Shown piece after piece: positions 1-5,592 of a DNA stretch of 24,535 nt. Below the pieces are notes generated by a model. The model made no database searches and was not told the origin of the DNA. It was given only the letters and a program-made list of their open reading frames with translations. How positions within the stretch are numbered: the first letter of the stretch is position 1; every line of letters starts with the position of its first letter. Made by a program: the position numbers and the translations under genes. Location of the stretch: IMG/VR virus record IMGVR_UViG_3300042868_005531, positions 1 to 24,535 of that record; one strand, written 5' to 3'. Origin of the DNA: a virus.

Positions 1-159
1 ATAATAAGGACACCAATATCCTGTAAGCGCAGTTTCATCATCTATACCATAGCATTGTAAATTTGTTATGTATCCATTGCTATCAGGAACATAATTGCAA
101 TACCAAGCATGAGCATTACTGCTTATCAGCAATAACAGGAAGCTTAAAATCCGAACCAT
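1..159 (-). CDS. Exported small protein, 3' end cut by window edge
   Basis: This reading frame is open from an ATG at 159 to the window edge (53 codons), so the C-terminus is missing. The first 18 residues look like a cleavable signal peptide (MVRI, then a Leu-rich core, then S-N-A-H-A before Trp19), so the product is probably periplasmic or outer-membrane associated. The visible mature part is short, rich in Tyr and contains three Cys, which would suit disulfides after export. There is no lipobox Cys directly after the cleavage site, so it is not an obvious Rz1-type lipoprotein. The start lies inside the upstream exported-protein gene, overlapping its 3' end by 44 nt in another frame, with no clear ribosome binding site; translational coupling is likely. 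I do not recognise the family. Confidence 0.55.
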   Translation of the reverse strand, partial: MVRILSFLLLLISSNAHAWYCNYVPDSNGYITNLQCYGIDDETALTGYWCPYY

Positions 160-598
160 ATAATTTATAGAATCTTTCAGGGTATCGTTTAAACCAAGCG
201 CGTCTAGCAACATCACCTAAAGCGCCGCCAAAAGGGCAAGGGCTAGATGCCATTTCCATTGCTTCCCATGTAGCTTCATCTTGACACATTAAACTTACCG
301 CACTAACTTTTAATCCTAAATTAGATAAAGTTTCAGCCTTAACTATTCTTGCGCAGTTTTCATCTTCTACTGTAAACCCACCGCTAATAGACACAACACC
401 TGTGTTAGCTCCGCCACTTACCCCTGTTTTACAAATCTTGGGATTCATAGTAGAAATAGAAGGAGCCATAGCTGAAGGAACTGGCATGCCTTTCATATTC
501 GTAGTGATATTAGTATCTGCCGCAAAAGCGTAATCAGTTAAAACTGCTAATAAACCACCAACTATTAATGCTAATACAAATAATACAAATTTATTCAT
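116..598 (-). CDS. Exported hypothetical protein (160 aa)
   Basis: Residues 1-26 form an N-terminal signal peptide or anchor (hydrophobic core followed by Asp-Tyr-Ala-Phe-Ala before Ala-Asp). The mature part of about 130 residues has Gly-rich and Cys-containing stretches (four Cys) and an aromatic/basic tail with W-F-K-R-Y-P-E-R-F-Y. The product is probably exported to the periplasm or cell surface. The start is well supported: an AAAGGAG ribosome binding site precedes ATG 598, and that ATG overlaps the stop of the SprT-like gene (TAATG). I do not recognise a family or function. A spanin role was considered because it overlaps a second exported product, but there is no coiled coil or lipobox. 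Confidence 0.75.
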   Translation of the reverse strand: MNKFVLFVLALIVGGLLAVLTDYAFAADTNITTNMKGMPVPSAMAPSISTMNPKICKTGVSGGANTGVVSISGGFTVEDENCARIVKAETLSNLGLKVSAVSLMCQDEATWEAMEMASSPCPFGGALGDVARRAWFKRYPERFYKLYGSDFKLPVIADKQ

Positions 599-942
599 TA
601 AAACTCCTTTATATCAAATTTATACATATCGCATATTCGTTTAGCTATTCTATTAAATTTGACCTCATGTTGATCAAAGTCTAAATGATTAGCCTTATAT
701 AATGCCACATGGATGCATTCATGCATCATAGTTTGGAATATATGATCCCATGTGTCGCACATTTTATCTATTTCTATTCTCATTGGCTCTGTGTGAAAGT
801 AACCAAATACTTCGTTTGTATCTATGACGCTAAAGCTAATTTTATGTGGCTGGGGCATTTGCATCTCATTAAACGGTGGCAATGATGCACACAATTTATA
901 TATTTTGCGTAAATTCTGCTTCGTTAGCAATCTTGACTGCAT
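598..942 (-). CDS. SprT-like zinc metallopeptidase
   Basis: The protein carries an H-E-C-I-H motif followed about 14 residues later by D-Q-H-E-V-K-F, the HExxH...H pattern of SprT/Spartan-type zinc metallopeptidases, in which two His of the first motif and the later His hold zinc and the Glu is catalytic. At about 114 residues it is a minimal protease core without a C-terminal zinc ribbon. Cellular SprT-like proteins process DNA-protein crosslinks, and a DNA repair or replication-fork role fits its place in a nuclease-rich arm. The start is uncertain: ATG 942 is preferred, with ATG 951 and TTG 963 as alternatives; all overlap the 3' end of the HNH gene. Its stop overlaps the next gene's start. 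Confidence 0.75.
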   Translation of the reverse strand: MQSRLLTKQNLRKIYKLCASLPPFNEMQMPQPHKISFSVIDTNEVFGYFHTEPMRIEIDKMCDTWDHIFQTMMHECIHVALYKANHLDFDQHEVKFNRIAKRICDMYKFDIKEF

Positions 943-1336
943 AGTCCACATCCGTGTATTCAATTATTCCGTTTGATGAATAGTGTAAATATTTACCTTG
1001 ATTTTCTTCTTGTGTTTTCAAAGTATGATGTGGTTGGCATAGGCTTTGAAATATATTTGTTTTGAATTTGTTTTGATCTTGTCTATGTGGAAACACATGG
1101 TCTATATGAACAGCTTGGACCACTTTGCCTTCTAGGAGGCATGCTGCACATAACGGCTCTTTACTTAATTGAATGATTCTTTGTTTCTTCCAGTATCCAG
1201 TCGAGTATAGTTTACTATTCTCTTTACCTTTGTCTGTTATTCCGCCTCCATGATCGTTGCAGAAGGTGGATCGATTTGTCTTTTCATTCTTACATCCTAA
1301 CTCTCTGCACTTTGTGTTGAGAGGAGCTATTGGCAT
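896..1336 (-). CDS. HNH endonuclease
   Basis: This is a 146-residue protein with a classical HNH nuclease core: a C-x2-C knuckle (about C63, C66), the H-I-D-H segment at 77-80 holding the catalytic His, and N94...C100-x2-H103 completing the zinc site. An extra N-terminal Cys/His cluster (C10, C15, C26, H29) probably binds a second zinc. Small phage HNH proteins of this kind act as DNA-nicking enzymes, some of them in genome packaging and some as mobile homing-type nucleases; which applies here cannot be read from sequence. The start has an AGGTAGGT-type ribosome binding site and follows a tiny membrane-peptide ORF directly. Confidence 0.85.
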   Translation of the reverse strand: MPIAPLNTKCRELGCKNEKTNRSTFCNDHGGGITDKGKENSKLYSTGYWKKQRIIQLSKEPLCAACLLEGKVVQAVHIDHVFPHRQDQNKFKTNIFQSLCQPHHTLKTQEENQGKYLHYSSNGIIEYTDVDYAVKIANEAEFTQNI

Positions 1337-1340
1337 TTTT

Positions 1341-1403
1341 TTACCTACCTATAAAATATATGACAATCGCCATAATTAATACACCAATTAATAATTCTAA
1401 CAT
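1341..1403 (-). CDS. Tiny single-pass membrane peptide (20 aa)
   Basis: A 20-codon ORF fills the gap between the Ref-like nuclease gene and the HNH gene. It starts M-L-E-L-L-I-G and is almost wholly hydrophobic, ending I-G-R, enough for a single membrane helix. It has a GAGGA ribosome binding site at normal spacing before ATG 1403, the start overlaps the upstream TAG stop (ATGTTAG), and the TAA is followed within 4 nt by the next gene's ATG. This spacing is what one expects of a real coupled gene rather than chance. Function unknown; as it is so short, the coding call is tentative. Confidence 0.42.
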   Translation of the reverse strand: MLELLIGVLIMAIVIYFIGR

Positions 1404-1690
1404 ATTTTGTCCTCTATTATTGTTAAAGTTTGATGTAAAAGTTCTGCTTCCGTGCCGTATTTCTTTTCAAAGGTTTTTTGGCCCGCGTGTAGCGCCACAC
1501 CGTGACCGCCATGTTGATGGTGCAGAGGGCATAAAGGGATAGCCAAGCTCCAATGGCTACGCATAGCCAATCCAACCCCATGCCGTATGTGGTGAATATG
1601 TGGAGCTGAATAACCATGCCCAAGATTGCGACACACAATGCACCCAATTTGAGATAGCTTTTCATAATGTTTCCTTTCATCTTTAGTCAT
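1397..1690 (-). CDS. Ref-family recombination enhancement nuclease
   Basis: This 97-residue protein has the motif layout of the phage P1 Ref family: C17-x2-C20, an H-I-H-H-I-R-H cluster at 31-37, then I-P-L-C-P-L-H-H at about 51-58 and the late K-x-F-E-x-x-Y-G segment near the C-terminus. P1 Ref is an HNH-fold, RecA-dependent nuclease that cuts displaced DNA in recombination intermediates; the same role is inferred here. The start ATG overlaps the stop of the preceding PD-(D/E)XK gene and the stop overlaps the start of the tiny membrane peptide. A second ORF in another frame is nested inside it (1423-1665). Confidence 0.8.
   Translation of the reverse strand: MTKDERKHYEKLSQIGCIVCRNLGHGYSAPHIHHIRHGVGLAMRSHWSLAIPLCPLHHQHGGHGVALHAGQKTFEKKYGTEAELLHQTLTIIEDKIC
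1423..1665 (-). CDS. Possible overprinted two-helix membrane protein inside the Ref-like gene
   Basis: In a different minus-strand frame, wholly inside the Ref-like gene, an 80-codon ORF starts at ATG 1665 behind an AAAGGA ribosome binding site at good spacing. The product would have two hydrophobic segments (about residues 6-30 and 33-58) followed by a strongly basic tail (R-A-K-K-P-L-K-R), a layout like small two-helix membrane proteins such as holins or antiholins. The Ref frame has the recognisable catalytic motif and is the primary gene, so this ORF could be a by-product of codon composition. It is listed because start signal, length and topology agree. Confidence 0.25.
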   Translation of the reverse strand: MKSYLKLGALCVAILGMVIQLHIFTTYGMGLDWLCVAIGAWLSLYALCTINMAVTVWRYTRAKKPLKRNTARKQNFYIKL

Positions 1691-2219
1691 CTAATTGCTT
1701 TCTAAATTCCTCTAATGAACGGCTTTGGACTAACTGGGAGTTCTTTAGCTCGTATAGACCTGCTTTAGTCTTAAATGTGGTTCCGTCTGATCGGGTTCGA
1801 ATTGTGTTTTCAGGATATAAAATTGCGTTTTCTGCAAATTCTTTTTTGTTTATCCATCCACATATGGTTAGTTCAACCGTTAATTTGTTTATGCTGCAAA
1901 ATATGTATCGATCAACAGAATAGTTTGCCTGGAGGGCTATTAAATTGTTTACATAGTGTGGCTGTGGGTATGTTTCACGGCCCATGGTTTTAATATCGTA
2001 TGTTTTGTTGTTGTATATAAAGTCTATGCCGCCATCAGGGCCTTCAGTTGACTCTATCAATGGCATGCCTAATAAATCCATCACGACTGATTGACCTACG
2101 ATTCCTATGTATTGTTCTACCTTACTTCCGTCAGCCTTACCTCGCTGGCCGAAGTTAGTTGTTTCCAGTATCGTCCTACAGTGTTCTATAATGTTTTTAT
2201 CGATTGATATTGTAATCAT
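1683..2219 (-). CDS. PD-(D/E)XK nuclease-like protein
   Basis: This protein of about 178 residues contains G-P-D-G-G-I-D-F-I-Y followed by K-T-Y-D-I-K, the spaced Asp...Asp-x-Lys arrangement of the PD-(D/E)XK restriction-endonuclease fold (catalytic residues near D66, D75 and K77). The rest is unremarkable alpha/beta sequence. It may be a Holliday-junction or flap nuclease or a restriction-type enzyme; the sequence alone does not decide. ATG 2219 is chosen over the in-frame TTG just before it. The start lies within the last codons of the NinB-like gene and the stop overlaps the Ref-like start, so the three are one translational chain. Confidence 0.65.
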   Translation of the reverse strand: MITISIDKNIIEHCRTILETTNFGQRGKADGSKVEQYIGIVGQSVVMDLLGMPLIESTEGPDGGIDFIYNNKTYDIKTMGRETYPQPHYVNNLIALQANYSVDRYIFCSINKLTVELTICGWINKKEFAENAILYPENTIRTRSDGTTFKTKAGLYELKNSQLVQSRSLEEFRKQLDD

Positions 2220-2568
2220 CAAATTTGCAGCCTATCTCTGCGCCCCATTGTTCTATCTTTTGTTGAAACTCCACCATTTCTTGCACTGTCATTTTTTTAG
2301 TGCTTTTAACTATATCAATCTTTTGGCCGTTAATCTCTTTCATCTCTCTTAAAAATTTGTATTTCATCAGCTCATGTATTTCCTCTGTAGAGTATCCAGT
2401 GTGATTGGCTAATGTTTTATATAGATGTCCAAACAGTCTTCTATGTTGTTCTTCAGACCTTGTGTTCTCTCTTATGATGACTATTGGATACTTGCCTTGA
2501 TTAAGGAAATCTTTTAGCTTTTCAATTAGGACTGGTAGATTTTGTGGCGATAAATGAAATGGCTGCAT
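2197..2568 (-). CDS. NinB-like recombination protein
   Basis: This 123-residue protein matches the lambda NinB/Orf (YbcN) pattern. It has a beta strand with I-V-I-I-R-E-N, then R-S-E-E-Q-H-R-R-L-F at about 37-46, and later S-T-K-K-M-T-V-Q-E-M-V-E-F followed by I-E-x-W-G-A-E-I-G-C-K-F-D-D-Y near the C-terminus. Lambda Orf is a recombination mediator that binds ssDNA and SSB and helps load RecA-like or annealing proteins. In this phage it would work with the ERF annealase and exonuclease of the plus-strand operon, although it is encoded in the other arm. The start has an AAGGAAG ribosome binding site and overlaps the upstream 66-residue gene by 47 nt. Confidence 0.72.
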   Translation of the reverse strand: MQPFHLSPQNLPVLIEKLKDFLNQGKYPIVIIRENTRSEEQHRRLFGHLYKTLANHTGYSTEEIHELMKYKFLREMKEINGQKIDIVKSTKKMTVQEMVEFQQKIEQWGAEIGCKFDDYNINR

Positions 2569-2722
2569 CTTTAGCTTCCTTTGCTGAATTAAATATTTGT
2601 ATTAGTTTTGTGTTATGCCACATGGCAAATCTTTCGCTACTGGGCAGTTTGTATCTAGATATATATATTTCTTCATGCTGTATGCAGTAATTACTTATTT
2701 TTTTCCATCTAATTGTTGTCAT
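2522..2722 (-). CDS. Small hypothetical protein (66 aa)
   Basis: This small, moderately basic protein starts M-T-T-I-R-W-K-K and has a central aromatic-rich part (Y-I-S-R-Y, F-A-M-W-H) and an Ala/Lys-rich C-terminal helix. No family is recognised. It begins at an ATGA overlap with the stop of the helicase-loader-like gene and ends 47 nt inside the NinB-like gene, so it is embedded in the replication/recombination chain and probably translated by coupling. No signal peptide or membrane helix is visible. Confidence 0.6.
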   Translation of the reverse strand: MTTIRWKKISNYCIQHEEIYISRYKLPSSERFAMWHNTKLIQIFNSAKEAKDAAISFIATKSTSPN

Positions 2723-3147
2723 TTAGCTTTCACCGCTTGTTCAGCAAATTGTATTGATATAGATGGATAGTTTTTAGGGTTCTTTAATATCCTATGCGCC
2801 CATGATCGCATGTCTTTTAGTTTCATTTCTTTAGATGCGTGTTCAGATACATATTGCATCACATTAGCTGCGTGCATTCTGTTTTGATCTATGGTTAGTT
2901 TAGGTGCCTGGAGGGCTGGTGCAAATTCTATTTTAGGTCTGACTAGGCTTAATATATCAAAGACTGTCGGTGCATGCTTTGAGGAATCTACCCATTGATT
3001 AAATGATTGTGTGACTTTATCAAATTCGTATCTTTCCAGCTTGGCCCACCACACTCTCAATGTATCTTGATCGCATTGTGGCTTTTGGTATATAGACATG
3101 ACTGTATTCATCATGGCTTTAAATCCTTTCTTATCTTGTTCTGTCAT
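2719..3147 (-). CDS. Helicase loader/inhibitor-like replication protein
   Basis: This is a 142-residue, largely helical protein. The N-terminal part (residues 8-65) follows the pattern of phage helicase loader/inhibitor (G39P-like) domains: M-x-S-I-Y-Q-K-P...L-R-V-W-W-A-K-L-E-R-Y-E-F-D-K-V followed by S-K-H-A-P-T-V-F-D-I-L. Proteins of this type bind the replicative DnaB helicase and deliver it to the origin opened by the initiator. Its position a few genes downstream of the DUF1376 initiator fits. No helicase gene is in the window, so the host DnaB may be recruited. The start has AAAGGA at good spacing. The family match is by pattern only. Confidence 0.5.
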   Translation of the reverse strand: MTEQDKKGFKAMMNTVMSIYQKPQCDQDTLRVWWAKLERYEFDKVTQSFNQWVDSSKHAPTVFDILSLVRPKIEFAPALQAPKLTIDQNRMHAANVMQYVSEHASKEMKLKDMRSWAHRILKNPKNYPSISIQFAEQAVKAK

Positions 3148-3156
3148 TTTTATCCT

Positions 3157-3300
3157 TTATTTTGCCATTAAATATAATCCAACATTCCCTAACGCATATC
3201 CAAAGTAGCATATGCCCATTCCATTATTTCCTAGCCAAAACTGCTCAACGCTTATGTATGAATAAATCATGCCTGTAATAATTATTAATATGTGGCTCAA
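3157..3300 (-). CDS. Small membrane protein (47 aa)
   Basis: This ORF fills the otherwise empty stretch between two genes. A TTG start overlaps the stop of the upstream 63-residue gene (TTGA), and an in-frame ATG is available at 3270. The product has one hydrophobic segment near the N-terminus (I-L-I-I-I-T-G-M-I-Y) and a second glycine/aromatic one (G-I-C-Y-F-G-Y-A-L-G-N-V-G-L-Y-L) before a short K tail, so it may span the membrane once or twice. It ends just before the ribosome binding site of the helicase-loader-like gene. Function unknown; the start codon is uncertain. Confidence 0.5.
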   Translation of the reverse strand: MSHILIIITGMIYSYISVEQFWLGNNGMGICYFGYALGNVGLYLMAK

Positions 3301-3488
3301 AATGGTGGCTCATCTTTTATTAAATCAAATACATTTTCTTTTGGTAAGTCTGGTAATTTTTCAATTCTATGATTACCTCTGTGCAATATATAGCATTCAG
3401 CTTCATGCTTTGTTCTAAATCTTCGTATTGGCTCACCTACATCATCAAAGACCAGGTATCTAAATAACACTTCCATGGTGTAACTCAT
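3297..3488 (-). CDS. Small hypothetical protein (63 aa)
   Basis: This short, charged, soluble protein starts M-S-Y-T-M-E-V-L-F-R-Y. Its middle segment (R-R-F-R-T-K-H-E-A-E-C-Y-I) resembles helix-strand small phage proteins of unknown role. No known domain is recognised. ATG 3488 overlaps the TGA of the 34-residue membrane peptide gene (ATGA), a sign of coupled translation. It ends D-E-P-P-F, a Pro-Phe terminus that recalls SSB-type tails but is too weak a resemblance to call. Confidence 0.6.
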   Translation of the reverse strand: MSYTMEVLFRYLVFDDVGEPIRRFRTKHEAECYILHRGNHRIEKLPDLPKENVFDLIKDEPPF

Positions 3489-3589
3489 CTAATAAATACC
3501 CATTCTAACATTAAAGACATTCCAAGAATTAATCCAATGAATCCGCCAATTAATAATATTATGATTGCAAATTCTAAAATTTTAACCAT
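3485..3589 (-). CDS. Tiny membrane peptide (34 aa)
   Basis: This 34-codon ORF has one of the best ribosome binding sites in the window (GGGAGGAATTTA before ATG 3589). The product is a single strongly hydrophobic helix with Gly-rich spacing (A-I-I-I-L-L-I-G-G-F-I-G-L-I-L-G-M) between a short N-terminal K/E segment and a C-terminal W-V-F-I-R. It overlaps the stop of the 38-residue peptide gene at its start and the next gene's start at its stop, so translation is coupled on both sides. It is most likely an inner membrane peptide. Its function is unknown; it could help in lysis or host membrane takeover. Confidence 0.6.
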   Translation of the reverse strand: MVKILEFAIIILLIGGFIGLILGMSLMLEWVFIR

Positions 3590-3698
3590 TAAATTCCTCC
3601 CATAAAAAATATAATACGAGGGCAACAATTAAAAATATAACCATCCACAATATAAAAGCAACAACCTTAAAGGCCAACCACAAATTTGCTAGAATCAT
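3582..3698 (-). CDS. Tiny membrane peptide (38 aa)
   Basis: This 38-codon ORF starts at ATG 3698 inside the 3' end of the 73-residue gene, in another frame, and ends inside the start of the 34-residue peptide gene. The product is nearly all hydrophobic (M-I-L-A-N-L-W-L-A-F-K-V-V-A-F-I-L-W, then V-I-F-L-I-V-A-L-V-L-Y-F-L) with an acidic W-E-E-F-N-G tail. A GGAG lies upstream but at long spacing (12 nt), so coupling to the upstream gene is likely. Function unknown. Confidence 0.48.
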   Translation of the reverse strand: MILANLWLAFKVVAFILWMVIFLIVALVLYFLWEEFNG

Positions 3699-3888
3699 AT
3701 TTTTTTTCAACTCCATCAATTTTTTTAACATTTCCAGCTACCAGTTCAGTAATCGTTAAATTATGTTTCTTACCTTTTAAATCTCGCATCCATTCAAGGC
3801 TATCGGGCTGAAAAAATGAGATCATTTTCCATACTAGATTTCCTTGACGATCTGTTTCCTCTATCATCCATGCTTTAATATCACTCAT
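3667..3888 (-). CDS. Small hypothetical protein (73 aa)
   Basis: This soluble 73-residue protein starts M-S-D-I-K-A-W-M-I-E-E and is rich in Trp, Lys and Asp; it looks like a small beta-rich fold and no family is recognised. The start has an AGGAG ribosome binding site and overlaps the 3' end of the preceding 90-residue gene by 8 nt. Its own 3' end overlaps the 38-residue membrane peptide ORF. It belongs to the replication-arm chain but nothing in the sequence indicates its role. Confidence 0.65.
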   Translation of the reverse strand: MSDIKAWMIEETDRQGNLVWKMISFFQPDSLEWMRDLKGKKHNLTITELVAGNVKKIDGVEKKYDSSKFVVGL

Positions 3889-4153
3889 GTTTACTCCTAT
3901 AAGTTCCCACTTCTAACAATTCAACGCTTTTAATTTTCCAGCTTTTCCTATCAAATATGACTCTAATATTTGGCTTAAAATTAGTTTTTCTATGAATAGA
4001 GTTGGTAATATTAAAGTATGCGGTGCCATCCTCCCGAAGACCTGTGTAGTATTCTTTCACAATGTCTTCGGCTGGCATGGCTTTTTCTTTCATGACCGCT
4101 ACAACATCAATTTTTCCTGTTACTTGTTTTGTCCATAATTCTATATTGTTCAT
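3881..4153 (-). CDS. Hypothetical protein (90 aa)
   Basis: This soluble protein of mixed charge starts M-N-N-I-E-L-W. The middle (G-L-R-E-D-G-T-A-Y-F-N-I) and C-terminal half (I-R-V-I-F-D-R-K-S-W-K-I-K-S-V-E-L-L) read as beta strands. No family is recognised. It has an AGGA ribosome binding site and lies 16 nt downstream of the cell wall hydrolase gene, overlapping the next gene by 8 nt, so it is co-transcribed with both. Confidence 0.65.
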   Translation of the reverse strand: MNNIELWTKQVTGKIDVVAVMKEKAMPAEDIVKEYYTGLREDGTAYFNITNSIHRKTNFKPNIRVIFDRKSWKIKSVELLEVGTYRSKHE

Positions 4154-4169
4154 GTCTTATCCTGTTTAG

Positions 4170-4526
4170 TTAGTAAAAAATATGGTTTCCTAATGCTAGT
4201 TTAACCTCTTTGTTTTTAATCCAGTAAGGTTTTACCTTTTTTGTATGAAACCATTTTGCTCCACGAGTTGGATCATCGATCCTACCTTGTAGAATAGCTT
4301 GTGCAATTGGCATTAAATACTTTACCTCTTGCTCTTGTGGTATTCCTATTTTGCTTATAAATTCGTATTGTGAGTTTTGTGTCATGATTTTACATATGTC
4401 GTTAGGATATTTTGGATCAGCTTTTCTATTTACAGCGGTGTATGCTACGGCCACTTGACCTAATTGTGGCTCACCTCTTGCTTCTCCAAACATAATCATA
4501 CTTAAGCACATAATTTCATTTAACAT
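4170..4526 (-). CDS. SleB-like cell wall hydrolase (probable endolysin)
   Basis: This 118-residue protein matches the SleB/CwlJ Hydrolase_2 domain. It has F-G-E-A-R-G-E-P near the N-terminus with the conserved catalytic Glu (E15), V-A-V-A-Y-T-A-V-N-R, then D-P-T-R-G-A-K-W-F-H-T at 85-95 and the terminal G-N-H-I-F-Y. The domain cleaves peptidoglycan glycan strands as a lytic transglycosylase, and in a phage the likely role is cell lysis. No signal peptide is visible, so export would need a holin; the best holin candidate is at 10765-10920, far away in the late arm. The start has a near-perfect AGGAGG ribosome binding site, suggesting strong expression. Confidence 0.85.
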   Translation of the reverse strand: MLNEIMCLSMIMFGEARGEPQLGQVAVAYTAVNRKADPKYPNDICKIMTQNSQYEFISKIGIPQEQEVKYLMPIAQAILQGRIDDPTRGAKWFHTKKVKPYWIKNKEVKLALGNHIFY

Positions 4527-4534
4527 CTCGCCTC

Positions 4535-5182
4535 CTAGAATGTTATCTGTTCAGGCCTTTCATCCATATATCTTCCTTGATTAATCCATGTTGCTGGATT
4601 AGGGATAAATTGCCCACCGTTTTTATACCATTGGTCTGTTTCTTTCTGCCAGTCCAATGCTATTAATACTTCCTCTATATTTAGTTTTGTCTTATTCCAG
4701 GCTTTTAAGGCTGCCTGTCTGCCTACCTTTTTAGGATATGCATTCCAAAATCTTTCAAAATCGTCATGTATATCTATATTGGTTAATGGTTTATGGTTAA
4801 TGGTTAATGGTTTATGGTTAGCATTGCGTTCGCTATGCGTTGGCATTGCATTCGCATTGCGTTCGCATTCCCATCTTACTTTTGCTGATTTACTAGCGAC
4901 TTCACTTTTACTATGAAAAGTTTGAATCTCAATTTCACACCGTCTATGAATATAGCCAGCTTCAGTTTGAGTAAAGAAATCCCCAAGCACAGATTTGATA
5001 GCATTTTTTTCCTCCGTAGTTTTGGCTGATAGTAGCCTAAATATTTTTATTTCGTCTAGGCTCAATGGTTGTTCATTGAGGTAGTATTGATCTAACAGTT
5101 GCCGATATGCACCGTGTTCTAATAGCGTCAGGTGACTTGTGTCCTTTCTATAATCGGCAATATTGTGTTGATAATAATGCAT
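4535..5182 (-). CDS. DUF1376 replication initiator protein
   Basis: Residues 1-85 form a DUF1376 winged-helix-like domain (Y-Q-H-N-I-A-D-Y, H-L-T-L-L-E-H-G-A-Y-R-x-L-L-D-x-Y-Y). A low-complexity linker follows (about 100-135) containing two copies of N-H-K-P-L-T. The C-terminal part (about 143-212) has the F-W-N-A-Y-P-K-K...F-I-P-N-P-A-T-W-I-N-Q-G-R-Y-x-D-E pattern seen in phage replication O/DnaT-like proteins. It is expected to bind the origin and recruit the helicase through its partner. The DNA of the linker carries iteron-like repeats (4781-4866), as in lambda O. AAAGGA precedes the start and lies in one arm of an inverted repeat (5183-5215). Confidence 0.78.
   Translation of the reverse strand: MHYYQHNIADYRKDTSHLTLLEHGAYRQLLDQYYLNEQPLSLDEIKIFRLLSAKTTEEKNAIKSVLGDFFTQTEAGYIHRRCEIEIQTFHSKSEVASKSAKVRWECERNANAMPTHSERNANHKPLTINHKPLTNIDIHDDFERFWNAYPKKVGRQAALKAWNKTKLNIEEVLIALDWQKETDQWYKNGGQFIPNPATWINQGRYMDERPEQITF
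4781..4866. repeat. Iteron-like direct repeats, candidate replication origin
   Basis: Two perfect 19-nt copies of GGTTAATGGTTTATGGTTA lie at 4781-4799 and 4802-4820 (period 21). Directly beside them is a second repeat family, GCATTGCGTTCGC, at 4821-4833 and 4854-4866, with a one-mismatch copy at 4843-4855 and a diverged piece between. An AT-rich repeat next to a GC-richer iteron inside the initiator gene is the layout of the lambda-type origin inside gene O. The period of 21 is also 7 codons and keeps the frame, so a purely protein-level repeat cannot be excluded. Confidence 0.5.
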
Positions 5183-5215
5183 TTTGTCCTTTCTTATATT
5201 GTGTTTCAGGACAAA
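5183..5215 (-). promoter_or_regulatory. Inverted repeat covering the initiator's ribosome binding site
   Basis: TTTGTCCT (5183-5190) and AGGACAAA (5208-5215) form a perfect 8-bp inverted repeat with a 17-nt loop, directly upstream of the DUF1376 start at 5182. In the minus-strand transcript one arm contains the AAAGGA ribosome binding site, so the hairpin would hide it. This could limit initiator translation. It may also be chance, because AGGACAA is a common ribosome binding site form in this phage. Confidence 0.35.
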
Positions 5216-5232
5216 GATTACTCCAGTTTCAT

Positions 5233-5592
5233 TTATTCCTGCAAGTATTTTTTTATGATTTCTTTGCCTTCCTCATATGAATATGCCACTTTTGCTTCAT
5301 AACCCATTGATTCTGCTAAAAATAAGAATTCTTTCTGTTCTGTGGTTAATTTACCACTTTTGGCCTTCATTTCTAGAAAAAGGCCATGTTTAGTGTTATT
5401 TGGGATCATTAAAAATAAATCGGAGACGCCTGGGACGACGCCTTCTCTTTTAAGTTTGATAGCGGTGCCTATGTTTCTGACACCGCCGTTTGGTATGGCC
5501 CACAGGCATTTTGTATGTTTTGGATGTTGTAATCTAAACCATTGGATGAGCGCTACTTGTTCTTGGTGTTCGTTTTTAGATGTTAACGCCAT
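5233..5592 (-). CDS. VRR-NUC domain nuclease
   Basis: This 119-residue protein is a stand-alone VRR-NUC (virus-type replication-repair nuclease) domain. Visible landmarks are E8 and Q11 in the first helix, I-P-N-G-G at 33-37, G-V-S-D-L at 55-59 with catalytic D58, E74-M-K76 as the E-x-K motif, and T-E-Q at 84-86. Such enzymes cut branched DNA structures during replication and repair. The start ATG overlaps the 3' end of the methyltransferase gene by 17 nt, so both are made from one message. Confidence 0.88.
   Translation of the reverse strand: MALTSKNEHQEQVALIQWFRLQHPKHTKCLWAIPNGGVRNIGTAIKLKREGVVPGVSDLFLMIPNNTKHGLFLEMKAKSGKLTTEQKEFLFLAESMGYEAKVAYSYEEGKEIIKKYLQE

Noticed and set aside
1-598. 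Rz/Rz1 spanin pair
   Set aside because: The overlap is short, the first protein has no coiled coil and the second lacks a lipobox Cys after its signal peptide.
1330-1542. Plus-strand ORF opposite the Ref-like nuclease
   Set aside because: Antisense to two supported minus-strand genes and without a ribosome binding site.
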